From Albidovulum litorale (GTDB lineage: Bacteria > Pseudomonadota > Alphaproteobacteria > Rhodobacterales > Rhodobacteraceae), in contig NZ_JAOWKZ010000002.1 of NCBI RefSeq assembly GCF_025751495.1, forward strand, positions 850,001 through 914,000: 64,000 nucleotides of DNA, in the 5' to 3' direction. The notes beneath the pieces are model-generated. The model ran no database searches. It was given only the letters and a program-made list of their open reading frames with translations, and had not been told where the DNA came from. Shown in pieces: positions 18,568 through 29,257 of this stretch. Within the stretch, counting starts at the first letter, position 1, and each line of letters opens with the position of its first letter. The position numbers were made by a program, and so were the translations under genes.

Positions 18568-18843
18568 CTATCCTCCGGCCGCCGCCGCAATCTCCACGAA
18601 CGGATTGGCGAACAAGAGGATCATCGCAACGACGAAGCAGTAGATGGCGGTGGATTCGATCATCGCGAGACTGACGAACAGCGTCCGGGTGATCGTGTTC
18701 GTTGCATCGGGCTGTTGGGCAATTGCCGTCAGCGCCTGCGCGGCGGCACGGCCTTCGGCGAGCGCGGGGGCGATGGCGCCGATGGTGATGGTCAGTCCCG
18801 CCGTCACGATGGAGACGATGGCGATCCAGATTGATGCGTCCAT
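18568..18843 (-). CDS. atpE: N-ATPase c subunit (rotor ring)
   Basis: A 91-aa two-helix hairpin. Helix 2 carries the ion-binding glutamate in IESTAIY, giving the ESTxxY pattern known from Na+-binding rings. Helix 1 has a second carboxylate (APALAEGRAAA) where the well-studied Na+ rings carry glutamine. Such two-carboxylate c subunits are characteristic of N-ATPases. Whether Na+ or H+ is carried cannot be decided from sequence. Confidence 0.93.
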   Translation of the reverse strand: MDASIWIAIVSIVTAGLTITIGAIAPALAEGRAAAQALTAIAQQPDATNTITRTLFVSLAMIESTAIYCFVVAMILLFANPFVEIAAAAGG

Positions 18844-18845
18844 GG

Positions 18846-19550
18846 TCAGGGTTCCTTTCGGGTTGCGTCATCTGGTGAGGGTAAAGGCTGTGTTCGCGCG
18901 GCCGAGGCGATATAGACCATCGCGAGGACAGCGAAGATGTAGGCCTGAATGAAGCCGGTCAGCAGTCCAAGCACCTGCATCATCACCGGAAAGAAGAACG
19001 GCGCCACGCTGATGATGATGCCGACGATGACCGTGCCGCTCATCACGTTGCCGTAAAGCCGGACGGCGAGCGCCACCGTCCGCGACACCTCGGCGACGAG
19101 GTTGAAGGGCAGCATGAAGGGTGTCGGACTCAGGTAGGTTCTCAGATATCCGACGATCCCCTGTCGCGCGATCGAGAAGGCAGGCACCGCGATCAGGACG
19201 GCGATCGCAAGCGCCGCCGTGGTGGAAAGCGACCCCGTCGGCGGTCGGTAGCCCGGAACCACCGACAGAAGATTCGAGGTGACGATGAACAGGAAGAGCG
19301 TGCCGATAAACGGCAGATAGCGGTCTCCCTCTTCGGCGCCGATCTCGGCGATCTGATCGCGGATGCCGGTGACGATGACCTCCAGCATGACCTGCCAGCG
19401 CGACACCGACTCACCCGTCGACAGCCGCGAGGTGATCAGCCAGGAGCCAAAGGTCAGGATGAGCATCACGAGCCATGTGAAGGCGATCGTGGCGTTGAGC
19501 CTGGTTCCCTGCCATTCGGCAAGTATCCATTGGTCCGGACTGATCTGCAT
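18846..19550 (-). CDS. atpB: N-ATPase a subunit
   Basis: A 234-aa membrane subunit forming the ion channel against the c ring. The essential arginine lies in RTVALAVRLYGNVMSG, followed by FIQAYIFAVLAMVYI, the usual C-terminal helices. Start at 19550 (MQISPDQW), 2 nt after atpR; the longer open frame to 19763 overlaps atpR and is rejected. Confidence 0.93.
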   Translation of the reverse strand: MQISPDQWILAEWQGTRLNATIAFTWLVMLILTFGSWLITSRLSTGESVSRWQVMLEVIVTGIRDQIAEIGAEEGDRYLPFIGTLFLFIVTSNLLSVVPGYRPPTGSLSTTAALAIAVLIAVPAFSIARQGIVGYLRTYLSPTPFMLPFNLVAEVSRTVALAVRLYGNVMSGTVIVGIIISVAPFFFPVMMQVLGLLTGFIQAYIFAVLAMVYIASAARTQPLPSPDDATRKEP

Positions 19551-19552
19551 GG

Positions 19553-19831
19553 TCAGCCCTCCCCCGGTTCGCGCGACAGGGCGCGGACGATTACCACACG
19601 CGCCGCGATGAAGCCGAGGGCCGCGCCTGCAAGCTCCGGCAAGCCGCCGCCTAGGGTGAGGACGAGCATGATCCCGGCGGGGATCAGCGCCAGCCGGGCT
19701 AGCGCCGCCAGCGTGAAGGCGCTGTAGCCGCCCGTTACTGTGAACGCGCGCGTCGCCCGCCACAGGAGACCGAAATAGAGCATGCCGATCGCCGTTCCCG
19801 CGACTGCGGCCATGATAAGTGTTGCCGTCAT
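19553..19831 (-). CDS. atpR: N-ATPase accessory subunit AtpR
   Basis: A 92-aa protein with three hydrophobic helices and a conserved arginine within the membrane part (ALARLALIPAGI). AtpR is found only in N-ATPase operons, between atpQ and atpB, and is thought to help c-ring assembly or ion binding. Start at 19831 (MTATLIMAAV). Confidence 0.85.
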   Translation of the reverse strand: MTATLIMAAVAGTAIGMLYFGLLWRATRAFTVTGGYSAFTLAALARLALIPAGIMLVLTLGGGLPELAGAALGFIAARVVIVRALSREPGEG

Positions 19832-19847
19832 CCCACCCACCTCCGGT

Positions 19848-20137
19848 TCAATCGTCGCGCCCTTCGCGCTGGACCCAGTACCAGGCGTTGAGGCAGCCGA
19901 GCGCCGCGCCGGCAATGAGCAGGACGAGGGTCCATGACGTCCCGGACGCCGTTCGCGCGTCGATCCAGAGACCGAGCGCGATCCCCGCTACCGTCGGCAC
20001 CGCCACCGCCCAGCCAACCAGCCCGAAAAGGCCGAGCCCATACCAGGCGTTCCGGCGCGGCCGGCGCTGTGCGTCCTGCTTTAGTCTGGCTTTGCGCACG
20101 ATCTCGTCGGCGTCACGCCTGCCGTTGCCGTTGCCGT

Positions 20138-20141
<4 letters not shown>
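19848..20141 (-). CDS. atpQ: N-ATPase accessory subunit AtpQ (AtpI-like)
   Basis: A 97-aa protein with a basic N-terminus (residues 1-32) and two membrane helices (about 33-55 and 67-88), matching the AtpQ/AtpI assembly-factor type. It overlaps atpC by 4 nt and precedes atpR by 16 nt, the position expected for AtpQ. Confidence 0.83.
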
Positions 20142-21980
<1,839 letters not shown>

Positions 21981-22106
21981 CTAGGTTTTCACGCGGGCGC
22001 GCGTCCTGATTTCAGTCAATCGCTCCGCCAGGCGGCCTGTCGGACACAGAACCGGGAGTGTCGGAGATCGCAGATGCAATACCCCCGACCGCAAGAACGC
22101 CGCCGT

Positions 22107-23873
22107 TCAGGGCCAGAAGACCGGCACCAGGATCAGCAGCAGCACCAAACTGATCAGCGTCAGAGGCGTGCCCGCGCGGACATAGTCCATGAACCGGTAG
22201 CGGCCGAGGTCATAGACCAGAAGGCAGGCCGGTTCGAGCGGCGAGATAAACGACAGCGAGGCCGAGAGCGTCACCAGAACGGCCAGCGTTCGCGGCTCCA
22301 GCCCGAGGCCTGGCGCGGCGGCGACCGCCACCGGCATGACCGTCAGCGCCGCGGCGGCGTTGGACATCGGCTGCGTCAGCACGATCGCCAGAAGGGCGAA
22401 GGCCGCCATGGCGGCCCGGGGGCCGAAGACGCTGCCGACCCCGACGATGTGATCGGCAAGGAACCGTGCAGCGCCGCTCGTCTCCATCGCTACTCCAAGG
22501 CTCGTCATGCCGCCGATCAGGATCAGAAGCCGCCAGTCGATGGAACGGTAGGCCTGCTCCATCGTGATGCCGCCCGACAGAACGACAGTAAGCACGGCGA
22601 TCAGGACCGCGACCGAGAAAGGGACCAGCCCCAAAGCGCCCGCGACGATGGCAGCGGTCAGGGCACCGAGCGTCAGCAGGCCCTCGCGGCGGGTCATGGC
22701 GGTCTCGTCCACCTCCACGAGGACGCGCAAATCCTTGCCGCCGCGAAGCTGGCCCAAAGCCTCTTCCGGCCCCTGCAGAAGCAGTACGTCGCCAGCCCGA
22801 AGCCGCATGTTCTCAATTCGGGCAGGTCGACTCAGATTGCGGCGGTAGATCGCCAGCACCACCCCCCGGAACTCGTCAAAGAAACCGAGCTGCTTCAGCG
22901 TTTGGCCCACAAGCCGCGACTGCGGTGCGATCAGCGCCTCGACCAGCGAGACATCGGCCTTCTGGTCATGGAAGCGTTCGGAAAAGTGCCGGTCAGGCTC
23001 AAGCGTAAAGTGCGGCGACTTCTTCAGCTTCACGAGCCCCTCGCGCGAGGCACGGACGATCAGCTCGTCTCCCGCCTGAAGCTTTCGCGAATGATGGGGT
23101 GCAAACCGTTCACCGTTCCTGACGACGGCAAGCAGGTCGGTTTCGAACTCCTCGAACTTGACCTCACGCACCGGGCGACCGATTGCGGATGAGCCATCCG
23201 GCAGGCATAGCGTGGTGAAGAAGCGACGCGGTTCCGGTCGGTCGTCGATCTCTGCGGCGGTCTGGACCGGCAGCACCCAGCGCGCACCGAAGACCAGCCA
23301 GAAGATGCCCACAGCGGCAACGATCAAGCCGATCCCGAGGAATTCGAACAGCGAAAACGGTTCCATCCCCAGCCGCTCGACCATCGCGCTGCCCGCGAGG
23401 TTGGTCGACGTGCCGATGATCGTGCAGGTGCCGCCAAGGATCGACGCATAGGCCACCGGCATCAGAACGCGGCCCGCACTCAGCCCGGCCTTGCGGGCGG
23501 CCCCGAGCGCGACCGGGGTCATAATCGCAGTGACGTTGGTGTTGCTGAGGAAGGCCGAACTGGCCGCGGAGGCCGACAGGAGCGCAAGCAGCGTCGGCGT
23601 CTTCCGCCCGCGCGCGAACGCATGAACGGTTTCGGCAAGCCGGTCCATCGCCCCGGCCTTCACGATTGCCCCCGCCAGCACCATGATCGAAGCGAGGATG
23701 ACGATGACCTCGCTTCCAAAACCGGCGAAAGCCTCGGCGGGGCTCAGAATCCCCGTGACTGTCAGCGCCGCAACGAGGCCAAGCGTGACGACGTCGACGG
23801 AAATCCATTCGGTCGCCAAAAGGAGGATTGCGACGACGAGAACGGAAAGCACGATGAGGATGTCGGCGGTCAT
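22107..23873 (-). CDS. SLC13/DASS-type permease with TrkA_C domains
   Basis: A 588-aa membrane protein. The N-terminal and C-terminal blocks are helix bundles with the SLC13-like signatures LSNTNVTAIMTPVALG (about residue 120) and LTQPMSNAAAALTVMPVA (about 520). Between them (about 205-370) lie two TrkA_C-like cytoplasmic regulatory domains. Family members are often Na+-coupled sulfate or dicarboxylate carriers; the substrate here is unknown. It lies 189 nt upstream of atpD on the same strand, so a link to the Na+/H+ pump is possible but not shown. Start at 23873 (MTADILIVL). Confidence 0.82.
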   Translation of the reverse strand: MTADILIVLSVLVVAILLLATEWISVDVVTLGLVAALTVTGILSPAEAFAGFGSEVIVILASIMVLAGAIVKAGAMDRLAETVHAFARGRKTPTLLALLSASAASSAFLSNTNVTAIMTPVALGAARKAGLSAGRVLMPVAYASILGGTCTIIGTSTNLAGSAMVERLGMEPFSLFEFLGIGLIVAAVGIFWLVFGARWVLPVQTAAEIDDRPEPRRFFTTLCLPDGSSAIGRPVREVKFEEFETDLLAVVRNGERFAPHHSRKLQAGDELIVRASREGLVKLKKSPHFTLEPDRHFSERFHDQKADVSLVEALIAPQSRLVGQTLKQLGFFDEFRGVVLAIYRRNLSRPARIENMRLRAGDVLLLQGPEEALGQLRGGKDLRVLVEVDETAMTRREGLLTLGALTAAIVAGALGLVPFSVAVLIAVLTVVLSGGITMEQAYRSIDWRLLILIGGMTSLGVAMETSGAARFLADHIVGVGSVFGPRAAMAAFALLAIVLTQPMSNAAAALTVMPVAVAAAPGLGLEPRTLAVLVTLSASLSFISPLEPACLLVYDLGRYRFMDYVRAGTPLTLISLVLLLILVPVFWP

Positions 23874-24505
23874 TGCGATGATCCAAAGGTCGTCTCGCCG
23901 GCGTTTGGCGCCAAAGACCTTGTACACGGCCCGTCCTGAGCGGCCAAGTGGCCGACACCCCTAGTTGAGTTTTCCCCTCCAATGCGATGCTCGTATGTAT
24001 TTCTGCCGGTAGGATCGGTGAGACGGCGGCAAAGCGGAACAACGCCGTGGATGCGAAGGTGTTCCGTGTTGAAGGTAAAGCCGATATTCAAACGCCGGAC
24101 TCATCGGTCGATGTGAATCTCATCCATGGCGTGGAAATCGGTCGTTTGCTGCGGCTGCGATCGCACTCGGCGGCGCTGGCTAATCGGAAATTCAAGGCAT
24201 GATGTAACCTACTGAGGAACCACTGTGACCCCACGACAGGTCAGCGCGCATGACTGCCAGATAGACTTTTTTCAAAAAAAGGCGCGCGCGTTTTCCGATG
24301 GCACTCAGGGTTGCGAGGCAGGCTACTGCACTGGGTAAGGGAATGCCTTGGCCGAACCTTTTTTAGTTCACCTCTAGACTTCGCCACTTTGCCAATCGCG
24401 AAACTCGTCCTCGATGCGGTCAAGAAGTATTTCAAACCTCGCTCGACAGCAAAGCCCGGACAGGATCGCCCGGGCTTTGCGTCGATACGGTGTCAGACGA
24501 CCAGT
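23874..24505. other. 632-nt gap without a supported gene
   Basis: Short open frames on both strands (for example 71 codons at 23987 plus) show no recognisable motif or ribosome-binding site. The only structured element I see is the hairpin at 24451-24478. The composition looks more AT-rich around 24260-24420 than the flanks. This may be decayed sequence. Confidence 0.4.
24451..24478 (-). terminator. Hairpin terminator of the 24506 gene
   Basis: Arms aaagcccg and cgggcttt form an eight-pair stem around an interior of 12 nt, 28 nt past the stop of the minus-strand gene. T-rich arm ends make it plausible as an intrinsic terminator, though a long T-run is missing. Confidence 0.5.
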
Positions 24506-24997
24506 TTACTTCAACTTCTGTACGACGTAGTCGGCGAAGGCAGCGATCATGCCGTCGTAGTATTCCTGGCTGTCGGTCGTGATCGCGGTCAGGTCAGTTC
24601 CCGGCAGGAAGAACGGGCCGGCCTGTTCGAAGGTAACAGTGAGCTTGTAAGCGTCGAATTTCGTGTTGTCGCTGTCATGAGTCACAGCGACGTCTCCGAC
24701 AAGACGGGAATCTGCAACGCCCATCGCGGACTGGAAGCTGTTTGCGAGTTCGACCTCATCGATATCGATCAGGACCTTTGCACCTTCCTCGCCGGTCATG
24801 CCAACGAGATTGGCAACAATTTCGTTTTCGAGGTCGTCGGCCAGATGGGTCCAGCGCTCTGCAGCCTCGGCGTTTTGCAGTGCATCCATGTCGGCTGTGA
24901 CTTCGACTTCGCGCACGATGGTTTCGGCCGCGACCGGCATGGCGGTGGCGGAGAGGATAAGGGCCGTGAGGATGCCTCGGGTCGTCTTGTTGAACAT
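24506..24997 (-). CDS. Exported protein of unknown function (stress-regulated)
   Basis: A 163-aa protein with a Sec signal peptide (MFNKTTRGILTALILSATAM, cleavage probably after VAA near residue 24). The mature part is acidic, apparently alpha/beta, with no cysteine and no motif I recognise. An EcfG-type promoter lies 52 nt upstream of the ATG, so it is probably a periplasmic protein of the general stress response. Confidence 0.75.
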   Translation of the reverse strand: MFNKTTRGILTALILSATAMPVAAETIVREVEVTADMDALQNAEAAERWTHLADDLENEIVANLVGMTGEEGAKVLIDIDEVELANSFQSAMGVADSRLVGDVAVTHDSDNTKFDAYKLTVTFEQAGPFFLPGTDLTAITTDSQEYYDGMIAAFADYVVQKLK

Positions 24998-25048
24998 GGT
25001 ATTGCTCCTAACTGTTTCTCGGCGGCGTCAGTGAGCCGTCGGGTGATA

Positions 25049-25074
25049 AACGTCACCGGATCACAGGTGGTTCC
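25049..25074 (-). promoter_or_regulatory. EcfG promoter for the 24506-24997 gene
   Basis: Minus-strand GGAAC (25070-25074) and CGTT (25049-25052) with a 17-nt spacer, a perfect match to the alphaproteobacterial general-stress sigma consensus. Confidence 0.8.
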
Positions 25075-25083
25075 GGTGTGACG

Positions 25084-26226
25084 CTACGTCCCTTCGCTGC
25101 GCAACGGGTCGTAACGGCCACGGATATCGGATGAGCTCAGGAAACTGCCGAGTACGGACAATGCGGGGACGTGATCGCAGATCACCTTTAGGCAGACGAG
25201 GAATGGAACAGCCGTCAAAGCACCTGCGAAACCCCAGATCCATGCCCAGAAAACCACCGTCGAAAATACCGACACCGCATTGAGCTCAAGTCTTCGGCCG
25301 AGGATGACCGGCGTCACAAACTGCCCTTCGAGCGAGGTCGCCAGCAGATAGAACGCCGGCGCAAGAAGGGCGTGGCCGAGCGTGTCGAAGCTGGCGAGCG
25401 CGACCGCGCCACAAAGCGAAACACCGGCCGCCGCACCGATATAGGGCAGAAAGTTCAGAAGGAAGGCGAGCGCGCCCCAGACCGGCGCCTGCGGCATCCC
25501 GATCAACCATAGCCCGGTACCGACGATGATCCCGAGCCCGGCGTTGATGAGTGTTATGGACAGCAGATATTTAGAGATGCTCTGCTCGATCCCGTAGGCA
25601 ATCTTCAGCGCGCGCTTCTTGTCGCCAAAGCGTGGAAACGCCTCGACAAGCTTCACATAGAACATGTCGCCCGAGGCCAGGAGGAACAACGCGAGGACCA
25701 GAGCGACAAGAGAAGTTGTCGCAAAAGATGCAATGTCCAGTACGGTCGTCGTCACGATGCCGGGCTGTTCGATGGCAACTTTGACGACATCCGGATCGGT
25801 TGCCGTTTTCGCAATCTCTTCAACCTGTTCGGATGCATCCTTGACCGAGCGGATTGATTCCGTGATTGAGCTGAGGCGGGTTTCGAGTTCGGACCGGATC
25901 CTTGGCGCATCCTCGACCCACTCAGAAACCGGCCCGCTCAGTATCAGCGCGCCGCTGGCAACCGCGATGGAAACGGCCGTGATAAGAACAAGCGCTGTTG
26001 CAACGGGCGGGATGCGATACTTGGCCAATGCGCGGGTCACCGGGCTCAACGTGAGTGCCAGGAGGATGGCAAGGATGAACGGCAGGACCATCTGTTTTGC
26101 AAAGTAAAGTGCCATGCCGGCGCTGACAAAACCGATTAAGGCGACATAGCGCCGGATCGCCGCAAGGTTCCTGCCAATTGCCTCCGATTGGACTTCGTTT
26201 TCCGCCTCGGCCCGTCGGCTCGTCAT
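25084..26226 (-). CDS. AI-2E family transporter, copy 1
   Basis: A 380-aa membrane protein with the AI-2E/UPF0118 layout: two or three N-terminal helices, a long extramembrane segment (about residues 100-185), then five helices with LINAGLGIIVGTGLWLIGMP and ALAFLLNFLPYIGAAAG. Family members are permeases with varied proposed roles (autoinducer export, Na+/H+ antiport); none can be assigned here. Start at 26226 (MTSRRAEAE); the frame upstream runs through the promoter. An EcfG promoter lies 33 nt upstream. Confidence 0.85.
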   Translation of the reverse strand: MTSRRAEAENEVQSEAIGRNLAAIRRYVALIGFVSAGMALYFAKQMVLPFILAILLALTLSPVTRALAKYRIPPVATALVLITAVSIAVASGALILSGPVSEWVEDAPRIRSELETRLSSITESIRSVKDASEQVEEIAKTATDPDVVKVAIEQPGIVTTTVLDIASFATTSLVALVLALFLLASGDMFYVKLVEAFPRFGDKKRALKIAYGIEQSISKYLLSITLINAGLGIIVGTGLWLIGMPQAPVWGALAFLLNFLPYIGAAAGVSLCGAVALASFDTLGHALLAPAFYLLATSLEGQFVTPVILGRRLELNAVSVFSTVVFWAWIWGFAGALTAVPFLVCLKVICDHVPALSVLGSFLSSSDIRGRYDPLRSEGT

Positions 26227-26258
26227 GGTGTCCCCCCAGCCAGACCGCAATGAAGGAC

Positions 26259-26283
26259 AACGCGCATCGATCATTCCGGTTCC
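26259..26283 (-). promoter_or_regulatory. EcfG promoter for AI-2E copy 1
   Basis: Minus-strand GGAAC (26279-26283) - 16 nt - CGTT (26259-26262), perfect consensus, just upstream of the start at 26226 and back-to-back with the plus-strand site at 26302. Confidence 0.8.
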
Positions 26284-26301
26284 GTCGCGCAATGGATTTC
26301 G

Positions 26302-26326
26302 GGAACCAAAAAAGACGCGCGGAGTT
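26302..26326 (+). promoter_or_regulatory. Probable EcfG promoter (variant -10) for DUF2254 gene
   Basis: GGAAC at 26302-26306, 16-nt spacer, then AGTT at 26323-26326 in place of CGTT. It lies 28 nt before the DUF2254 ATG. Confidence 0.5.
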
Positions 26327-26354
26327 GATACCGAAAAGGGGGCCAATATCTGCC

Positions 26355-27581
26355 ATGACCTGGCGCACACCTTTCACGGCGCTTCTGACAGTGCCAGCAA
26401 CCATTGCCATCGCGATTGGCCTGAGCGGTGCCGGGATTGTTGCAATCGAACACCGTTTCAATGCGCCGGATTGGCTGATCGCGCTGTCGCCAGATGTGGC
26501 GCGGGCCATCCTGTCATCGGTGGCGACGGCGGCGATGACCGCTTTGTCGCTGACCTATTCCCTGACGCTCGTCGTCTTTACGCTGGCCGCGTCAAGCATC
26601 GGTCCCCGGCTGCTGAAACGTTTCACCACAGAACGCGCGAACCAGATTACAGCCGGCCTTCTTGGCGGGACATTTCTTTACGCGCTGGTCGTCCTGGGAA
26701 CAACGGGTAACGAGCCCGCCCGGATCGCGACCTTCATCGCGGGACTTCTGGCCGCCGCCTCGGTTGTGCAGTTGATCTGGTTTGTCCGCACGGTCGCGCA
26801 GTCCGTGTCGATCGATGACGAACTGGCGAAGATTGCGGTGCGGCTCAGAGACGGGTTGGCACGCCTCAAACAAAACAGCGGCGACGATGATGATCTGCCG
26901 GACGACAACGCATTCTTGCCTGCGGTGACTGTAAAAGATACCGGCTATCTGGCACGGCTTGACCGATCCGCACTGCTCGCCTCCGCCATCACCGAAAACC
27001 TCGTATTGCGAGTGGAGCAGGGCGAGGGCGACTATCTGCTTCCGGATACGGTTGTTCTGAGTGTGAACCGTCCCCTTCGCGAGAGTGTGCATACCGCGTT
27101 GTGTAAGACGGTGCGCCAAGAGCCGGCGCGGTCAGATACCGGAACCGTGCATTTCTCGATCAATCTTATGGTCGAGATTGCGCTCCGGGCCCTGTCGCCA
27201 GGCGTGAACGACACTCTCACGGCGCTTGCGGTATCCGACATGCTTTCCGGCGCTTTGGCCGAAATCGCCGGTTCCGAGCCACGGCCGGAGGTGCTTCGCG
27301 ACCCGGAGGGGCGGGCGCGTGTGATCCTTCCGGGGGCGTCCTTTCCCTCACTTCTGGATACGGCTTACAATCCCTTGCGCCGGGCATCTGCGGACAACGT
27401 GCTGATGGCCGAAGGGTTGGCGCGCGGCCTGCGGCGGCTCCATGCTGTCGCTTCGGCCAATGCCCGAAGGGCCGTCGAGGAACATGCCGACCTTCTTCTC
27501 CGACAGATGGAACGTGCAGGGCACATGCCTGCGGACATTGCCGCGGTGCGCACGTTCCTGCCGGACGCGGTTCTGGAGTGA
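26355..27581 (+). CDS. DUF2254 family membrane protein
   Basis: A 408-aa protein starting MTWRTPFTALLTVPAT. Four N-terminal membrane helices (to about residue 145) are followed by a large soluble part. ALSLTYSLTLVVFTLAASSI and VEIALRALSPGVNDTLTA are typical of DUF2254. No biochemical function is established. Start at 26355 follows the probable EcfG promoter; the open frame continuing upstream to 26178 crosses the promoter region and is rejected. Confidence 0.82.
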   Translation: MTWRTPFTALLTVPATIAIAIGLSGAGIVAIEHRFNAPDWLIALSPDVARAILSSVATAAMTALSLTYSLTLVVFTLAASSIGPRLLKRFTTERANQITAGLLGGTFLYALVVLGTTGNEPARIATFIAGLLAAASVVQLIWFVRTVAQSVSIDDELAKIAVRLRDGLARLKQNSGDDDDLPDDNAFLPAVTVKDTGYLARLDRSALLASAITENLVLRVEQGEGDYLLPDTVVLSVNRPLRESVHTALCKTVRQEPARSDTGTVHFSINLMVEIALRALSPGVNDTLTALAVSDMLSGALAEIAGSEPRPEVLRDPEGRARVILPGASFPSLLDTAYNPLRRASADNVLMAEGLARGLRRLHAVASANARRAVEEHADLLLRQMERAGHMPADIAAVRTFLPDAVLE

Positions 27582-27589
27582 CTTTTTTC

Positions 27590-27614
27590 GGAACCACATC
27601 CTGCCTTGGACGTT
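27590..27614 (+). promoter_or_regulatory. EcfG promoter for the PRC-barrel gene
   Basis: GGAAC (27590-27594) - 16 nt - CGTT (27611-27614), perfect consensus, nine nt after the DUF2254 stop and 55 nt before the GTG start. Confidence 0.82.
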
Positions 27615-27669
27615 GGCACTTCAAGCGCTGAGGCGCTGGTTAACTACACAGAAATTGGAGAGTATCCCC

Positions 27670-28560
27670 GTGAAAAAGCTTATGATTTCTGCCGCTTTCG
27701 CGGCACTTGCGACGTCGTCCGCAGTGGCTCAGGATGCGACGTTTCGCACCGAAGCCGACCCGATGGAAATTGTCGCCTCCGACTTTATCGGCAAGCGCGT
27801 CTATGCAAGCGAAGCCGCTGTCGAGGGTGACGCGTTCGACGGCCTTCAGGACGGTTGGGAGGATATCGGCGAGATCAACGACGTGATCTTTTCGCGCGGC
27901 GGTTCGGTCGACGCCGTGCTTGTCGATATCGGTGGATTCCTTGGGATCGGTGAACGCAAGGTCGCCGTTGACATGGACGCGCTTCGCTTCGCTTCCGACA
28001 GTTCGACCGCAGATGATGAAGCGGATTACTTTCTCGTCATGAATGCCGGCCGCGCCGCTTTCGAGGAAGCGCCCGAGTACCACTGGGGCCATGCCGCGAT
28101 GGAGAATACCGAGAATGCCGTTGAAAGTGCAGCGGCCGCGACGGCCGAGGCAGTTGATAACGCCGCCGAGGCTACAGCCGAAGCCGTTGACAGCGCCGCC
28201 GAGGCCACGGCCGAGGTCGCAAGCGAAGCTGCCGACGCCGTCACCCGCGAACCGATTATGCGTGACGGCTACGATGCGGCAGCCGAAGAGGACCTGACCA
28301 CGGAAATGCTGACCGGTGCGACGGCCTACGACGCCAATGACGAGTGGATCGGCGAAGTGTCGCGACTGATCATCAACGAAAACGGCAAGATCACGCACGG
28401 CATCGTCGACGTGGGCGGGTTCCTCGGCATCGGCGAGAAGCCGGTGGAACTCGCAATGGCCGACATCGACATCCTCCGCGAAAAGGCTGGCGATGACCTG
28501 CGCGTCTACATTCCGATGACCAAGGAAGAGCTTGAGGCGCTACCGACCTACGACAAATGA
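27670..28560 (+). CDS. Exported protein with two PRC-barrel domains joined by an 11-residue repeat
   Basis: A 296-aa protein, GTG start with ttggagag 9-16 nt upstream. Signal peptide VKKLMISAAFAALATSSAVAQ. The first PRC-barrel (about residues 35-125) contains DVIFSRGGSVDAVLVDIGGF, then FLGIGERKVAVDM. The second (about 210-295) contains INENGKITHGIVDVGGF, then FLGIGEKPVELAM. Between them (about 150-195) lies an alanine-rich stretch of tandem 11-mers (ATAEAVDNAAE, ATAEAVDSAAE, ATAEVASEAAD) likely to form a long helix, as in LEA-like stress proteins. A perfect EcfG promoter precedes it. Probably an envelope stress protein. Confidence 0.85.
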   Translation: MKKLMISAAFAALATSSAVAQDATFRTEADPMEIVASDFIGKRVYASEAAVEGDAFDGLQDGWEDIGEINDVIFSRGGSVDAVLVDIGGFLGIGERKVAVDMDALRFASDSSTADDEADYFLVMNAGRAAFEEAPEYHWGHAAMENTENAVESAAAATAEAVDNAAEATAEAVDSAAEATAEVASEAADAVTREPIMRDGYDAAAEEDLTTEMLTGATAYDANDEWIGEVSRLIINENGKITHGIVDVGGFLGIGEKPVELAMADIDILREKAGDDLRVYIPMTKEELEALPTYDK

Positions 28561-28622
28561 TCGAAGCTTCGATACGTAACGAGTAGTATTCGGCAGCTGA
28601 TGCCGAACCGTTGAGTAACGGC

Positions 28623-28644
28623 GGCCCGCCCATAGTGGCGGGCC
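28623..28644 (+). terminator. Hairpin after the PRC-barrel gene
   Basis: Arms ggcccgcc and ggcgggcc pair over eight bases around a catagt loop, 62 nt past the stop. The following T content is low, so termination strength is uncertain. Confidence 0.4.
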
Positions 28645-28919
28645 GTCGCCATTCTGACGGAGCGCGCGCCACTTCCATGCGTAGCGACGGGATGTTGCCA
28701 GGGCGGCCGCAAAGACGGTCTTTGTCCGGGTGCTTTTCCCGCTCGGCAGGCTGTTATCGTTACGGTATGGCGTCCATACAACCAGACGGCAAACGCGAGC
28801 GTCTGGACGCAGCCGAATGGGGTTGGTTGGGCGCAACGAAGCCATGACTGTCGTTTGCACCTAACGGCTTTGTCTATGAGTTGCCGCGCGCCCCTGCCAA
28901 TCGAAAGGCATAGGACGGC

Positions 28920-28950
28920 AAAAAACCGGAGCAGGATACCCTGCTCCGGT
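28920..28950 (-). terminator. Intrinsic terminator of the DUF1328 gene
   Basis: On the minus strand, an 11-pair stem (accggagcagg / cctgctccggt) with a four-base loop is followed by six T residues. It lies 48 nt past the DUF1328 stop. Confidence 0.75.
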
Positions 28951-28997
28951 TATGTACCGCTGTGAGGATGCGGCGTTACGTTGTCGCTGCGCTGGTC

Positions 28998-29171
28998 TTA
29001 AACCGGCGGTTTACCCTTGGCGGCGCGGGCAATCATTGCGACGACGAAGAGGATGAGGAAGACAACGAAGAGGATCTTGGCGATCCCGGCCGAAGCGCCG
29101 GCAATGCCACCAAAACCAAGGGCGGCCGCGATCAAGGCGATGACGAGGAAGGTAAGGGCCCAACCGAGCAT
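28998..29171 (-). CDS. DUF1328/YtjA-type small membrane protein
   Basis: A 57-aa protein with two hydrophobic helices. The N-terminus [20 protein letters not shown] and the core [20 protein letters not shown] are the signature of DUF1328 (YtjA-like) proteins, small inner-membrane proteins of unknown function often induced by stress. An EcfG promoter lies 45 nt upstream of its ATG. Confidence 0.88.
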   Translation of the reverse strand: MLGWALTFLVIALIAAALGFGGIAGASAGIAKILFVVFLILFVVAMIARAAKGKPPV

Positions 29172-29216
29172 GTCTGTAACTCCTTTGTTTCACTCAATGG
29201 GTGAGTATGCGGACAG

Positions 29217-29242
29217 AACGCATGAGCGCCGTGCCGGGTTCC
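29217..29242 (-). promoter_or_regulatory. EcfG promoter for the DUF1328 gene
   Basis: Minus-strand GGAAC (29238-29242) - 17 nt - CGTT (29217-29220), perfect consensus. Confidence 0.8.
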
Positions 29243-29257
29243 CTGTCATGCGGAATG

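Larger units (their letters stand above)
28561..28997. other. 437-nt gap between convergent genes
   Basis: Apart from the two hairpins listed separately, I see no gene. Open frames here lack ribosome-binding sites and known motifs. The stretch ends with the DUF1328 gene on the opposite strand. Confidence 0.45.

Noticed and set aside
23987-24202. 71-codon plus-strand frame in the gap before the 24506 gene
   Set aside because: No ribosome-binding site, no known motif and no conserved neighbours; I cannot support it as a gene.
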